Assembly: GCA_023229575.1 (NCBI GenBank)
Contig: JALNYZ010000023.1
Span: 1-58,839, forward strand
From: Prolixibacteraceae bacterium
GTDB taxonomy: Bacteria > Bacteroidota > Bacteroidia > Bacteroidales > Prolixibacteraceae
Length of the DNA stretch: 58,839 bases
Reading direction: 5' to 3'
Shown: positions 23,945-33,987 of the stretch, piece after piece
Layout: every line of letters starts with the position of its first letter
Position numbering within the stretch: position 1 is the stretch's first letter
The notes under the pieces: generated by a model
Database searches by the model: none
What the model was told of the DNA's origin: nothing
Seen by the model: only the letters and a program-made list of their open reading frames with translations
Made by a program: the position numbers and the translations under genes

Positions 23945-26158
23945 TTTTTGTGTTTTCAGTCTCAAACTATTACTTACCACAGAAACTGAACTCAATGCCA
24001 TTGCCGCCCCGGCGATCATCGGATTGAGCATAAATCCCCAGATTGGATACAAGATTCCGGCCGCGATCGGAATGCCGATGAGGTTGTAGAAGAAGGCCCA
24101 GAAGAGGTTCTGATGAATGGCATTGACGGTCAGTTTGGATAGGCGGATGGCTTTGGAGATGAGTTGAAGATCGGAGGAGATGATGGTCATTTTGGCCACA
24201 TCCATGGCAATGTCGGAACCTTTCCCCATGGCGATGCTGACATCAGCCTGGGCCAGTGCCTGCGAATCGTTGATGCCGTCGCCCACCATGGCCACCACTT
24301 TGCCCTGCCGTTGCAGCTCTTTCACAAAATCATACTTATCAGAAGGCATCATCTCAGCCCTGAAATTTTTGAGTCCGACTTTCCCGGCTACGGCGCCTGC
24401 AGTTTGAAGATTATCACCGGTAAGCATGTAGACCTCAATCCCCTGTTGCTGAAGTGAGGCGATGGCAGTTGCAGAAGTAGCCTTGATTTTGTCTGAAATG
24501 GCTACAATGGCTGCCACATCTGCGCCAACAGCAAAAAAGACAACCGTGTTGGCCTCATTTTCCCACTCATTGACAGTGGTTTTCAGGTTTTCCGGCAGTT
24601 GAACGGAGTAATCGGCCATCAGTTTCTTGTTCCCTACCAGGAAAGTCTTCTGCCCAAAAACTGCCACAACTCCTTTGCCGGTGATGCTCTCAAAATGATC
24701 CGGGGTAATCCGCTCTTCCGTTTTGACGTCCAGATAAGTGATAACGGCGTCGGCCAGCGGATGTTCCGACAACGACTCAATGGCAAAAAGCATTTTGGTG
24801 AGATCAGGTAGCTCCGATTCAGGTACATTCCAGGCGATAGCCGTAACAGCGGGTTTGCCTTCACTGATGGTGCCGGTTTTGTCGAGCACAACGACATTGA
24901 CCTTGTGGGCCAATTCCAGGCTTTCGGCGTCTTTGATCAGGATTCCGTTTTCAGCACCCTTGCCGATACCCACCATGATGGCGGTAGGAGTGGCCAATCC
25001 AAGGGCGCAGGGACAGGCGATCACCAAAACAGAGACCATTGCCAAAAGCGCATGGCTTATTGCATTTTCGCCTCCTGCCACCATCCAGACCAAGAAAGTC
25101 AAAACGGCTATTCCCATGACAACCGGAACAAAGATCCCAGCAATCTTATCGACCAATTTCTGTACCGGAGGTTTGCTGCCCTGCGCCTCCTGGACCATTT
25201 TGATAATTTGAGCCAATATGGTCTCACCTCCTACCTTTTCGGCAATAAGAACGAAGCTACCTTTTTGGTTGAGGGTACCAGCAAATACTTTTGCCCCCTG
25301 CTCTTTTTCGACAGGCAGGGATTCGCCGGTGATGGTACTCTCATCCACGAAAGAGGAACCTGAGAGGAGTTCACCGTCGACCGGGATTTTGTCTCCGGGT
25401 TTAACGAGAAGTTTGTCGTTCTTCTGTACCTGAGAAATGGATATTTCCAGTTCTGATCCGTCCTTTTGCACCAAACGGACAGTTTTGGGTTGCAGTCCGA
25501 TCAGTTTCTTCAGGGCGGAGGAGGTATTCGATTTGGCCCTCTCTTCCAGGACTTTCCCGAGAAGGATAAAAGCGATCACTACCGCAGATGCCTCAAAATA
25601 GACGGGCGGATGGATGCCCTGGTTGTGCCATACCTCCGGTAATATTGTATTGAATGCGCTGAAAAGGTAAGAGATGCCTGTGCTCAGGGCAACGAGTGTG
25701 TCCATGTTGGCTGAGCCGTGTCTGGCCTGGTTGAAAGCGTTGATGAAGAAGCTGCGGCCAAACCAGCCGACAACAGGGGTTGCCAGAGCGAGCATGATCC
25801 AGTTGGCATAAGGCATATCCATCAAAAACATTCCGATTACAACGACTGGCAAGGCCAGGATAGAAGCTCCTATTGTGCTAATTATAAGTTTTTTATAATG
25901 GGATTGTTTGATCTCTTCCTGTTGGCTGTCCCCTTCTGCTTCAATCAGTAAATCATATCCGATAGACTGAATGGCTGACTTTAAATCGGCCGCATCGGTT
26001 TTACTTCCTTCAAATTCAACGAAGGCAGAAGAGTTGGCGTAATTGACAGATGCGCTTACAACACCTTTGTGTGCTTTCAACTCATCTTCAACGTGAATGG
26101 CGCACGACGCGCACGCTAGTCCCGTAACCGGGAAGCTCTTTTTAACGATAGTAGACAT
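23936..26158 (-). CDS. copA: Copper-translocating P1B-type ATPase
   Basis: The 740-residue protein exports Cu+ from the cytoplasm using ATP. An N-terminal HMA domain has GLACASCAIHVED. The transmembrane metal site is CPCALGLATPT (CPC), the phosphorylated Asp is in VVLDKTGTISEGKP, the TGES loop is ITGESLPVEK, and the hinge is GDGINDSQALAQADVSIAMG. The His-Pro of SEHPLADAV marks the P1B class. Only one HMA domain is present. It heads a metal region that continues with Cus-type efflux genes on the same strand. Confidence 0.93.
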   Translation of the reverse strand: MSTIVKKSFPVTGLACASCAIHVEDELKAHKGVVSASVNYANSSAFVEFEGSKTDAADLKSAIQSIGYDLLIEAEGDSQQEEIKQSHYKKLIISTIGASILALPVVVIGMFLMDMPYANWIMLALATPVVGWFGRSFFINAFNQARHGSANMDTLVALSTGISYLFSAFNTILPEVWHNQGIHPPVYFEASAVVIAFILLGKVLEERAKSNTSSALKKLIGLQPKTVRLVQKDGSELEISISQVQKNDKLLVKPGDKIPVDGELLSGSSFVDESTITGESLPVEKEQGAKVFAGTLNQKGSFVLIAEKVGGETILAQIIKMVQEAQGSKPPVQKLVDKIAGIFVPVVMGIAVLTFLVWMVAGGENAISHALLAMVSVLVIACPCALGLATPTAIMVGIGKGAENGILIKDAESLELAHKVNVVVLDKTGTISEGKPAVTAIAWNVPESELPDLTKMLFAIESLSEHPLADAVITYLDVKTEERITPDHFESITGKGVVAVFGQKTFLVGNKKLMADYSVQLPENLKTTVNEWENEANTVVFFAVGADVAAIVAISDKIKATSATAIASLQQQGIEVYMLTGDNLQTAGAVAGKVGLKNFRAEMMPSDKYDFVKELQRQGKVVAMVGDGINDSQALAQADVSIAMGKGSDIAMDVAKMTIISSDLQLISKAIRLSKLTVNAIHQNLFWAFFYNLIGIPIAAGILYPIWGFMLNPMIAGAAMALSSVSVVSNSLRLKTQKLI

Positions 26159-26259
26159 GAAATAAATTTGAACAAAGGTAATGAAGAATGTAGTTGTGAA
26201 CAGCGTGCATATTGAAACGCATTAAAATGTGATTGGTTTCGTATTTTGTGGAGGAGAAT

Positions 26260-26832
26260 TTATTGACGTTTCTTGTTAATATCTATTCTTGCTTTTGACA
26301 TTCGTTCTCTCAAACCACCAAAACGAAGGAAATCATCTTCCAGGGATTTGATCTGCTTTGCGAGTAGGTAGGATGTCAAGTTTATCAACCCAATCATCAC
26401 ATTGGCAGATACTTCTGGATCGGGACTTTCAATGCCTTTTTGATAGGTTGCATAAGTAGCATTGGGTGTAGTAATTCTTTTGTGTAATTGTGGATAATAA
26501 GGATGTAGTTTGTTCCAAATTTGTAGATTCCTGTTGCGCAAAAAGTCTTTGTAATCATCCAGGAGTTCCTCAAGTGAGGCCCTGGCTACATTGGTGAGTT
26601 TGATCTCCATCTCCTTAGAGGTACCGGAGGCCATACTGCCTTCTACAATATTTTGTTTCCCTGAGCGGGCAGCTTGTACCATTTGGTCGATGGTGCGATC
26701 ATATTGGTGAAAATATTTTGCGCAGAAATACTGGGTGCCGTCGTAGATGGCTATTGCTTTTTGGTAGCTCAACAAACGCTCATAACCACCATGTTTGGGG
26801 ATAAAGCCATCGGGGTTGTATTGGTTGTTCAT
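26260..26832 (-). CDS. Four-helix-bundle suffix-domain protein
   Basis: The product of 190 residues resembles Bacteroidota four-helix-bundle proteins related to the S23/Avd group. GGYERLLSYQKAIAIYDGTQ, RTIDQMVQAARSGKQNIVEG and KEMEIKLTNVARASLEELLD are typical. I took the start at 26832 (MNNQYNPDGFIPKHGG); an upstream in-frame ATG at 26874 is possible. Members are thought to bind nucleic acid, but no function is proven. There is no reverse transcriptase or intervening sequence nearby. It separates copA from the cus genes without obvious link to metals. Confidence 0.8.
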   Translation of the reverse strand: MNNQYNPDGFIPKHGGYERLLSYQKAIAIYDGTQYFCAKYFHQYDRTIDQMVQAARSGKQNIVEGSMASGTSKEMEIKLTNVARASLEELLDDYKDFLRNRNLQIWNKLHPYYPQLHKRITTPNATYATYQKGIESPDPEVSANVMIGLINLTSYLLAKQIKSLEDDFLRFGGLRERMSKARIDINKKRQ

Positions 26833-26978
26833 TGGAGAAAGGTTTTCTAAAATATCCCAGGATAATAATGACAATCAGGACTATCATGAAGGTCATGTCT
26901 GTCTCTTTTGTCCTGAGTTAAACAAATGTCTCTTATAAATATACAGAAAATTAGCGACTTTCCCAAGTTTTTGACTCA

Positions 26979-28538
26979 TTATTTCCTATACAAACAGCAT
27001 TCCGGTAACTTTTTGTATGCTTCATCTGATGCTTTGAATCTTTCGGTGTCGTGTCCGGCATAGGCGATCGCTTGCTGAATTTTATCTGAATTGGTTTTAT
27101 TACCATCGAAATTTATTGCTAAAAGTTTGGTGGTGATGTTCCATTCTGCACTGGAAATTCCGTCAATGGTTTTTGCGATTTTTTCGATGCGCTCCTTACA
27201 CATTTCGCAGTTTCCGGCGACTTTGATTGATAGTTGTTTGCGAGTACTTTGCGAAGCTTTTTGCTCACTTTTGACCGGGTCACTCTTCGTCGCCCCGTCA
27301 GTAGCGCTTAGATCATTGTTCATCATACTTGGCTTACCCTCAAGTTGCGCCGATGCATCTACACTGAATGCTCCCTGAGTGACAACTTCTTCTCCTTCTG
27401 AAAGACCGCTTATGACCACGTAACTGTTGCCCAACATGGTTCCCAGTTCAATCTCCCGAATCTTAAAGACCGGTTCTGACGACCCTTGTTGTTTTACGTA
27501 TACCACCGATCGTTTTCCAGTCCACAGAACCGCTGTGCGCGGGATGACAATCTTGTCCTTCCATTCACTCAGGTTGGCTTTGATGGTTCCGGTTGCGAAC
27601 ATTTCCGGTTTCAGTTTTCCACCCTGGTTACCAATCTCGACCCTTACTCTGGCAACCCTGGTTACAGCATCGAGAACCGGGTCAATGAAGGTAATATTGC
27701 CGGTATAGTCAGTTCCGGGAATAGCCTGTACATTAAAGGAAACTTTCATACCTCTGGATAGATAGGGCAAATCGCTTTCATAAGCATCAAACATAATCCA
27801 GATATGCGAAAGGTCTGAGACTTCAAAGAGGACTGAACCCTGTGATACATAGTCGCCATTGTTTATTCGCCGTGATGAGATGACTCCTGTCGTATTTGCA
27901 AATACTTCAAACTCGGTTTTTACCTTGCCGGATGTCTCGATAGAGGCGACTTGTGCATCTGTTAGTTTCCACAAACGGAGCTTCTCTTTTGATGCTTCGT
28001 AAAGGGCAGGTTGTGACTCTTTTGTAGTTGCTGTTTCGAGTAATTCTTGCTGGGCGGTAACCAAATCGGGGGAATAGATGAGAGCCAGCGCTTGTCCTTT
28101 TCGTACCGATTCGCCGGTAAAATTAACGTACAACTTTTCAATACGTCCGGGCAGATAGGATACCTGACTTTGTAAAAGCCTTTCGTCAGCCTGAATTTTC
28201 CCATAGAGCCGAATCTCTTTCACCGGACTTTGTTTCGTTGCTACGGAGGTGAGGACATTGGCCAGTTGGGCAGCTTCTTTGGTCATGTGAATGGCGCCGG
28301 GGTCGGTGGTTGGACCACTCTGACCAATGGGGATCAGTTCCATGGCGCAAATCGGACATTTACCCGGTTCGTGCATTCGTATTTGAGGGTGCATCGCACA
28401 GGTCCAGATTGTTTCTTTCGCGGCTTCCGCTGCATGGTCGTGAGTTTCCACTTTGGCAGGTGTGGCATGAAAGAATATCCATCCAAGGAGGATGCCACTT
28501 ATCAAGGTTGTGATAAGAATTAAAAATTGTTTTTTCAT
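26979..28538 (-). CDS. cusB: CusB-type efflux adaptor with fused C-terminal HMA domain
   Basis: The 519-residue periplasmic adaptor links a CusA pump to an outer-membrane channel. After a membrane anchor (residues 1-27) there is a heavy-metal-binding segment CAMHPQIRMHEPGKCPICAM, then the membrane-fusion core with coiled-coil and barrel regions. About the last 80 residues are a separate HMA domain with GNCEMCKERIEK, closely similar to the secreted HMA protein at 33984. The start at 28538 gives a clean anchor; ATG at 28556 would overlap the upstream gene. The fused HMA domain may load Cu(I) into the pump (inference). Confidence 0.9.
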   Translation of the reverse strand: MKKQFLILITTLISGILLGWIFFHATPAKVETHDHAAEAAKETIWTCAMHPQIRMHEPGKCPICAMELIPIGQSGPTTDPGAIHMTKEAAQLANVLTSVATKQSPVKEIRLYGKIQADERLLQSQVSYLPGRIEKLYVNFTGESVRKGQALALIYSPDLVTAQQELLETATTKESQPALYEASKEKLRLWKLTDAQVASIETSGKVKTEFEVFANTTGVISSRRINNGDYVSQGSVLFEVSDLSHIWIMFDAYESDLPYLSRGMKVSFNVQAIPGTDYTGNITFIDPVLDAVTRVARVRVEIGNQGGKLKPEMFATGTIKANLSEWKDKIVIPRTAVLWTGKRSVVYVKQQGSSEPVFKIREIELGTMLGNSYVVISGLSEGEEVVTQGAFSVDASAQLEGKPSMMNNDLSATDGATKSDPVKSEQKASQSTRKQLSIKVAGNCEMCKERIEKIAKTIDGISSAEWNITTKLLAINFDGNKTNSDKIQQAIAYAGHDTERFKASDEAYKKLPECCLYRK

Positions 28539-28542
28539 ATTT

Positions 28543-29973
28543 CTACTTATTTCCATTTATTTCAATGTTTCCTAACCTTTTCATCCAGGCTACTGAAGTG
28601 TTGTAATCGGCAACAGCTTCCGTCTGTTTGTATTCATAATCCAGGGTTTGCTGTCTGACACGCAAAATATCAGTGAGACTGGCGCCTGAGGTTGCAAAAC
28701 TTTTGAACAGTATATCGAGCGTTTTTGATGCTAAACGATATTGATCGGCATAGAGTTTTGTTCTTCGGTGCGCATCCTGAAACAGTTGCATTGCCTGATA
28801 ATACTCGGTTTGCAGCGCATTGGCCGTTGCTTTGTAATTTTGTGAGTTGGCAGATTTCAACAAGTCGGTTTCGGTTTGCATGGCCTTGTATTTCTTTCGA
28901 TAAATGGGCAAAGTAACTGTAACCATTGGCATAATCATATCTTTTCCATTCATGGGCGAGGTTGACATTTCACTTTTATTGATCAGTGAATAATTCAAAC
29001 CTAAACCGACCATTGGATAGCTCATCTTTGTAACCATTTGCTTGCGGGCTTCGAGCGATTGTTGCTCAAACTGAAGCATACCCAGCATTGGATTGTTGCT
29101 CAGAATACTATCAGAAATTGAGGGAAAATATGGATGGTAATTATCTGCAATTAATACTTCAGGAAGAGTTACTGCTGTACCGGGCAACCGGTTTAAATAG
29201 CTGTTAAACTGAGCAGTAATTGTATTCCGCTGATTTTTTAACAGTCCAATATTGTTGCGAAGCTCACCCATCTCTATCTGAATTCGATAAACATCCGAAA
29301 GTCCGGAACTGCCGGAAGAGGAACCCATCGGACTTCCTGACATGGATGCCCCGGCCTGATTAGAAACAGATCCTGCAGAATTGCCGGAATTTCCTCCCAT
29401 GGTGTTCATCCCAGATGATCCGGAAGAAGTACTTTGAGTAGATGTTATTGAACTCGTTCTGCCTGGTGCTGAAGTACCGCCCCCTGCCGGAGTTGCCTTG
29501 AACCTCACAATAGCCAACCTTTCGACAGTGTGAAGTATTTCGATGTTTTTTTCAGAGATACGGATATTTTGCTGAACCTTATGCAATTCGTACCAGGTGC
29601 GTTGCACGTCAAAGAAAACCTGCAGTTTGGCATCGCGAAACAATTCGTATTTTGCCTTTGCCATCAAACTCATTTCATCTTTGGCATTCTTCAAAACTCC
29701 GAACCAGGGAAACATCTGCATCAAACGAATATCAGCTACCTGGTTTCCACCGATAAGTTCCATAGGACTGAGGAAAATACCAAGGCTCAACTCCGGATCC
29801 GGAAGACTCCCAACCTGAGGCACTTTTTGCAATGCTGCCTGATATTCAGCAAATTTCTGGAGAACTGTGGGATTGTTTTTTGCGGCAGTTTCCAGGTAAT
29901 ATTGCAAAGAATCAGTCTGAGAGTATGCGGATATATATAACGTCAGAAGACTCAGAAATAATAGTGTTTTCAT
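28543..29973 (-). CDS. TolC/CusC-type outer-membrane efflux channel with Ser/Gly/Met-rich insertion
   Basis: The product of 476 residues has a signal peptide (MKTLLFLSLLTLYISAYSQ) and two outer-membrane-efflux repeats rich in coiled coil. It would form the trimeric exit duct for the adjacent CusA/CusB. Residues about 161-227 are a low-complexity stretch of Ser, Gly, Thr and Met placed inside the first helical hairpin, absent from canonical TolC. The Met residues might bind copper. The next gene, cusB, starts 4 bases after its stop. Confidence 0.88.
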   Translation of the reverse strand: MKTLLFLSLLTLYISAYSQTDSLQYYLETAAKNNPTVLQKFAEYQAALQKVPQVGSLPDPELSLGIFLSPMELIGGNQVADIRLMQMFPWFGVLKNAKDEMSLMAKAKYELFRDAKLQVFFDVQRTWYELHKVQQNIRISEKNIEILHTVERLAIVRFKATPAGGGTSAPGRTSSITSTQSTSSGSSGMNTMGGNSGNSAGSVSNQAGASMSGSPMGSSSGSSGLSDVYRIQIEMGELRNNIGLLKNQRNTITAQFNSYLNRLPGTAVTLPEVLIADNYHPYFPSISDSILSNNPMLGMLQFEQQSLEARKQMVTKMSYPMVGLGLNYSLINKSEMSTSPMNGKDMIMPMVTVTLPIYRKKYKAMQTETDLLKSANSQNYKATANALQTEYYQAMQLFQDAHRRTKLYADQYRLASKTLDILFKSFATSGASLTDILRVRQQTLDYEYKQTEAVADYNTSVAWMKRLGNIEINGNK

Positions 29974-29985
29974 ATTAGTTTTTTT

Positions 29986-30045
29986 TACCACAATAGGCAC
30001 ATAGAACACATAGATTCTATTGTGACCTATGTGTCTATGTGGTTA
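29986..30045. repeat. Imperfect inverted repeat (GGCACATAG family) entering cusA
   Basis: The left arm TACCACAATAGGCACATAG pairs imperfectly with the right arm ending CTATGTGTCTATGTGGTTA. It is the same family as 16589-16646. The right arm encodes, on the minus strand, the last residues Asn-His-Ile-Asp-Thr and the TAG stop of cusA. Confidence 0.88.
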
Positions 30046-33000
30046 CTTTTAATGGCATGTTCCCGCCACATTGCTTGAAATAGCGGTACAACAAATACCG
30101 TCATCACCTGAATGACCATACCTCCAAACATTGGAATAGCCATAGGGATCATGATATCGGAACCTTTTCCATTTGAGGATAAAACAGGTAGCAATGCGAT
30201 GATTGCGACTGCGGCGGTCATCATGGCAGGACGCACACGTTTCATCCCGGCTGATACCACCGCTTCACGCACATCGTGAACAGTTGCAGGATGCCGGTCT
30301 TCGAATACCTGGTGAATGTACGTACCCATAATTACCCCATCGTTGGTTGCGATGCCAAAAAGGGCAATAAATCCGACCCAGACTGCAACACTCAGATTGA
30401 TGGGGTGAATCTGGAACATATCCCGAAGGTTGATACCTGCCACGGAAAAATTGAGAAACCAATCCTGCCCATACAGCCATAGCATGATAAACCCGCCGGC
30501 AAAGGCCACAAATACGCCTGAAAAATGTATAAATGAAGCTGTTAAAGTTCTAAATTGGAAAAACAACAACAACAATATCAGGAGCAAACTAATGGGGATG
30601 ACAATTGCCAGCCGTTTGGTAGCCCTCATCTGATGTTCGTAATTACCCGCAAATTTATAAGACACTCCGGCAGGTAAAATAAGGGCGTCCGAATTCAGCT
30701 TTTGCTGCAAAAATTTGGTTGCCTCCTCTACTACATCAACCTCCGCTTTGCCTTCGTTTTTGTCGAAAATAACATAGCCGTTCAGGAAAGTATTCTCGCT
30801 TCTGATCATTTGTGCCCCTCGAGTGTAATCGATATCGGCAATTTCACTCAGTGGAATTTGAACACCGTTCATGGCCGGGATCAGGATTCGTTTGAGGTCA
30901 TCCGGATTATCGCGCAATTCACGGGCATACCGAACGCGAATGGGGAAGCGCTCCCGTCCTTCAACAGAATTACTCAATGCCATACCGCCCACAGCCACCT
31001 GCAGGATCTCCTGTACATCATTGACAGTCATGCCATAACGGGCCATCGCTTCGCGGTTAAGCTTGATTTCAAGATATGGAGCGCCAACAGCACGGTCGTA
31101 GAACACGGCTGAAGCTTTGATGGAAGGAACCTCTTTCAATGCCTGCTCCAACAGCATCCCTCCCTTTTCTATTGCATCCAAGTCAGGACCAAATACTTTC
31201 AACCCCATGGGGGCACGCATACCTGTTGAAAGCATCACCAGTCGGGCTTCAATGGGTTGCAACTTTGGAGCCGAGGTCAATCCGGGAATGTTGGTCACCT
31301 TTACGATCTCGTTCCAGATGTCATTTGGTTTCCTGATTTCCGGTCGCCATTGGCGGAAATACTCCCCATTGTTGGCAGGGGTAAGGCTATCACCAGGAAT
31401 TACCCTAAACCCTTCCTTTTTGAGATTGTATTTAGAACCGCTTTTGAGGATATAACTGCCTTCCCTATCCACATTAAATTGCATGCGCTGCCCATTTTCA
31501 TCGAGAATGTACTCCGACCGGTAATTGATCGTATTCTCAAACATCTGCACGGGTGCAGGATCGAGTGCTGAGTTAACACGTCCCCACTTGCCAACTGCTA
31601 CCTCCACTTCAGGGATAACAGAAAGTCGCTTGTCTAGCGTCTCGATGTATTGAAGATTTTTTTCGATACTTGAATGGGGCATGCTGGTTGGCATCAACAG
31701 AAAGGAACCTTCGTTTAAGGATGGCATAAACTCTTTTCCCGTACCCGGAAAGGTTTTTGAAGGTCCCTGCCAAATGGCTGTTTGCCTGAAACTTTTCCAG
31801 CCTAATTTTTCGGCTCCGGCAGCAATAAAACCGAATGTTTTGTCGAATCCCAGCCATACCAACAGTCCAAAAAGTAAGGTCACAGCCGGGATTATCAGGA
31901 ATTTCTGCTTGTTTGCCAGCGCCCAACGCATGATGTCTTCATAGAAATGGACCATAGACATCAAAGCGGCAAGAATGATGGCAATAATTCCACCAACAAA
32001 CAGGAAGTTCACGAAGGCGCTGTTGTGAGCGCCCAATGGTAGCCACTCAATGGTTAGGTACCAGGATGCCACAAGCACGGTGATGGCAATGTTAATGTAA
32101 TTCGGAAATTCTTTACGATGTTCCGGCCAGCGTTCACTAAGCAGGTTATTGATACCTACCGCGGTCAGGGCCAAGGCAGGCCAAGTATGCCAGATAATTA
32201 GAAACAAAAATCCTGCGATCATCAACCCTCCGTTCCAAATCCGGCTAATTTTCTTTGTATCAACACGAACATTGAAAAAGAGATAGGTCAATGTAGGTAA
32301 AACAATGATACCAAGCAGGAAGGCTGAAACCAGCGCAAACGTTTTGGTGAATGCCAATGGGTGAAAAAGTTTTCCTTCGGCCGCCTGCATGGCAAAAACA
32401 GGCAAGAAACTGACGATGGTTGTCGCAATGGAAGTAACCACCGCTGCACGTACTTCGGTCGTAGCTTGGTAAATAACCGACATCAGTTTTTTCCCTCTGA
32501 TACCTTTGTTTTCAGGCATTTCCAGATGCCGGAGAATATTCTCAACATCCACTATCCCGATATCCACCATTACACCAATGGCAATGGCAATCCCCGATAG
32601 GGCTACGATATTGGCTTCAACACCAAAAATGCGCATCAGGATAAAGGTCATCAATACACCAATTGGCAACAATCCGGCTACGATGAGCGAGGCCCTCAGG
32701 TTCATGACAAGGACAATGATGACGATGATACTGATCAGGATTTCGTGAGAAAGGGCAGATTCCAGGGTTCCGATGGTCTCCATAATCAGTCCGGTACGGT
32801 CGTAAAACGGAACAATTGTAACTTTGGAAACGGTACCATCAGGCAAAGTCTTTTGGGGCAGGCCGGCCTGAATCTCCTTTATCTTTTCCTTTACATTGTT
32901 GATCACCTCCATGGGATTTGAACCATAGCGGGCAACAACAACGGCTCCCACTGCTTCGGAACCAGATTTGTCCAAACCACCACGACGGGTTGCCGGGCCA

Positions 33001-33854
33001 AATGCCACCCGGGCCACATCCTTGATGCGTACCGGGACATTGTTCCGAACCGTGACAACTGAAAGTTCAAGATCCTCTAGATTTTTGACATAGCCCAATC
33101 CCCTGATAATGTACTCCACATTGTTCAATTCCATCGTTTCAGCGCCAATGTCAAGGTTGCTTTTGCGTACGGCATTCATCACGTCCATTGCTGAAACATT
33201 GAATGCTTTCAAGGCTTCCGGGTTCAGGTCGACCTGGTATTCCTTGATAAAGCCGCCTGCGGATGCCACTTCCGAAACACCTTCGGCAGTGGAAAGACCA
33301 TATTTTACATAGAAATCCTGGACTGACCTTAGTTCCTGTGGGTCCCAGCCACCATTGGGTTTTCCGGTTTTGGGATCGCGCCCTTCGAGGGTGTACCAGA
33401 AAATCTGCCCCAATGCAGTAGCATCGGGCCCAAGCGTTGGTTGGACTCCAAGAGGCAATGTTCCGGATGGCAGTGAACTGAGTTTCTCGAGAATACGGGA
33501 GCGGCTCCAGTAAAACTCAACGTTGTCTTTAAAAATGATATAGATAAAGGACATTCCAAACATGGAGGTACTGCGCACCGTTTGAACACCCGGGATCCCA
33601 AGCAAAGCAGTTGTCAAAGGGTAAGTAACCTGATCCTGAATGTCTTTGGGTGATCTCCCCATCCATTCTGTCGCTACAATTTGCTGGTTGTCACCTATAT
33701 CCGGAATGGCATCTACCGCAATCGGATCTCGTGGAAAGATATCTGATTTCCAGTTGAAGGGCATAAATACCATTCCCAGTACAACAAATGAGATGAGTAT
33801 GATAAAGGTGATCAACCGATTCTCGAGAAAATACTTAACGAGTCGATTAAACAT
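30027..33854 (-). CDS. cusA: CusA-type heavy-metal RND efflux pump
   Basis: The 1275-residue protein is an inner-membrane HME-RND permease that moves Cu(I)/Ag(I) or divalent metals by proton antiport. The N-terminus FLENRLITFIILISFVVLG, the GVMVDIGIVDVENILRHLE segment with acidic relay residues, and the late GFIALFGIATNDGVIMG are typical. It is about 200 residues longer than E. coli CusA. One extra stretch (about residues 520-660) adds hydrophobic segments between the two halves, and another lies in the periplasmic part near 780-860. The extreme C-terminus is encoded by a repeat. It precedes cusC and cusB on the minus strand. Confidence 0.92.
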   Translation of the reverse strand: MFNRLVKYFLENRLITFIILISFVVLGMVFMPFNWKSDIFPRDPIAVDAIPDIGDNQQIVATEWMGRSPKDIQDQVTYPLTTALLGIPGVQTVRSTSMFGMSFIYIIFKDNVEFYWSRSRILEKLSSLPSGTLPLGVQPTLGPDATALGQIFWYTLEGRDPKTGKPNGGWDPQELRSVQDFYVKYGLSTAEGVSEVASAGGFIKEYQVDLNPEALKAFNVSAMDVMNAVRKSNLDIGAETMELNNVEYIIRGLGYVKNLEDLELSVVTVRNNVPVRIKDVARVAFGPATRRGGLDKSGSEAVGAVVVARYGSNPMEVINNVKEKIKEIQAGLPQKTLPDGTVSKVTIVPFYDRTGLIMETIGTLESALSHEILISIIVIIVLVMNLRASLIVAGLLPIGVLMTFILMRIFGVEANIVALSGIAIAIGVMVDIGIVDVENILRHLEMPENKGIRGKKLMSVIYQATTEVRAAVVTSIATTIVSFLPVFAMQAAEGKLFHPLAFTKTFALVSAFLLGIIVLPTLTYLFFNVRVDTKKISRIWNGGLMIAGFLFLIIWHTWPALALTAVGINNLLSERWPEHRKEFPNYINIAITVLVASWYLTIEWLPLGAHNSAFVNFLFVGGIIAIILAALMSMVHFYEDIMRWALANKQKFLIIPAVTLLFGLLVWLGFDKTFGFIAAGAEKLGWKSFRQTAIWQGPSKTFPGTGKEFMPSLNEGSFLLMPTSMPHSSIEKNLQYIETLDKRLSVIPEVEVAVGKWGRVNSALDPAPVQMFENTINYRSEYILDENGQRMQFNVDREGSYILKSGSKYNLKKEGFRVIPGDSLTPANNGEYFRQWRPEIRKPNDIWNEIVKVTNIPGLTSAPKLQPIEARLVMLSTGMRAPMGLKVFGPDLDAIEKGGMLLEQALKEVPSIKASAVFYDRAVGAPYLEIKLNREAMARYGMTVNDVQEILQVAVGGMALSNSVEGRERFPIRVRYARELRDNPDDLKRILIPAMNGVQIPLSEIADIDYTRGAQMIRSENTFLNGYVIFDKNEGKAEVDVVEEATKFLQQKLNSDALILPAGVSYKFAGNYEHQMRATKRLAIVIPISLLLILLLLFFQFRTLTASFIHFSGVFVAFAGGFIMLWLYGQDWFLNFSVAGINLRDMFQIHPINLSVAVWVGFIALFGIATNDGVIMGTYIHQVFEDRHPATVHDVREAVVSAGMKRVRPAMMTAAVAIIALLPVLSSNGKGSDIMIPMAIPMFGGMVIQVMTVFVVPLFQAMWREHAIKSNHIDT

Positions 33855-33883
33855 GATGCTAATTTGAAAATTTGAAAATAGGA

Positions 33884-33987
33884 AATTGATATGTTGATGT
33901 GCTGATTAGCTGAAGTGATGATTAACTCTATGCCATCATCGCATCAGCTAATTTACACATCAGCTAATCAGCACATCAACGAATCAC
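33884..33987. repeat. GATGTGCTGATTAGCTGA hairpin element
   Basis: The left arm TGATGTGCTGATTAGCTGA and the right arm CAGCTAATCAGCACATCA are perfect complements over most of their length, with a second degenerate CATCAGCTAATTTACACATC unit in between. On the minus strand the element begins at the TGA stop of the HMA gene. Confidence 0.9.
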
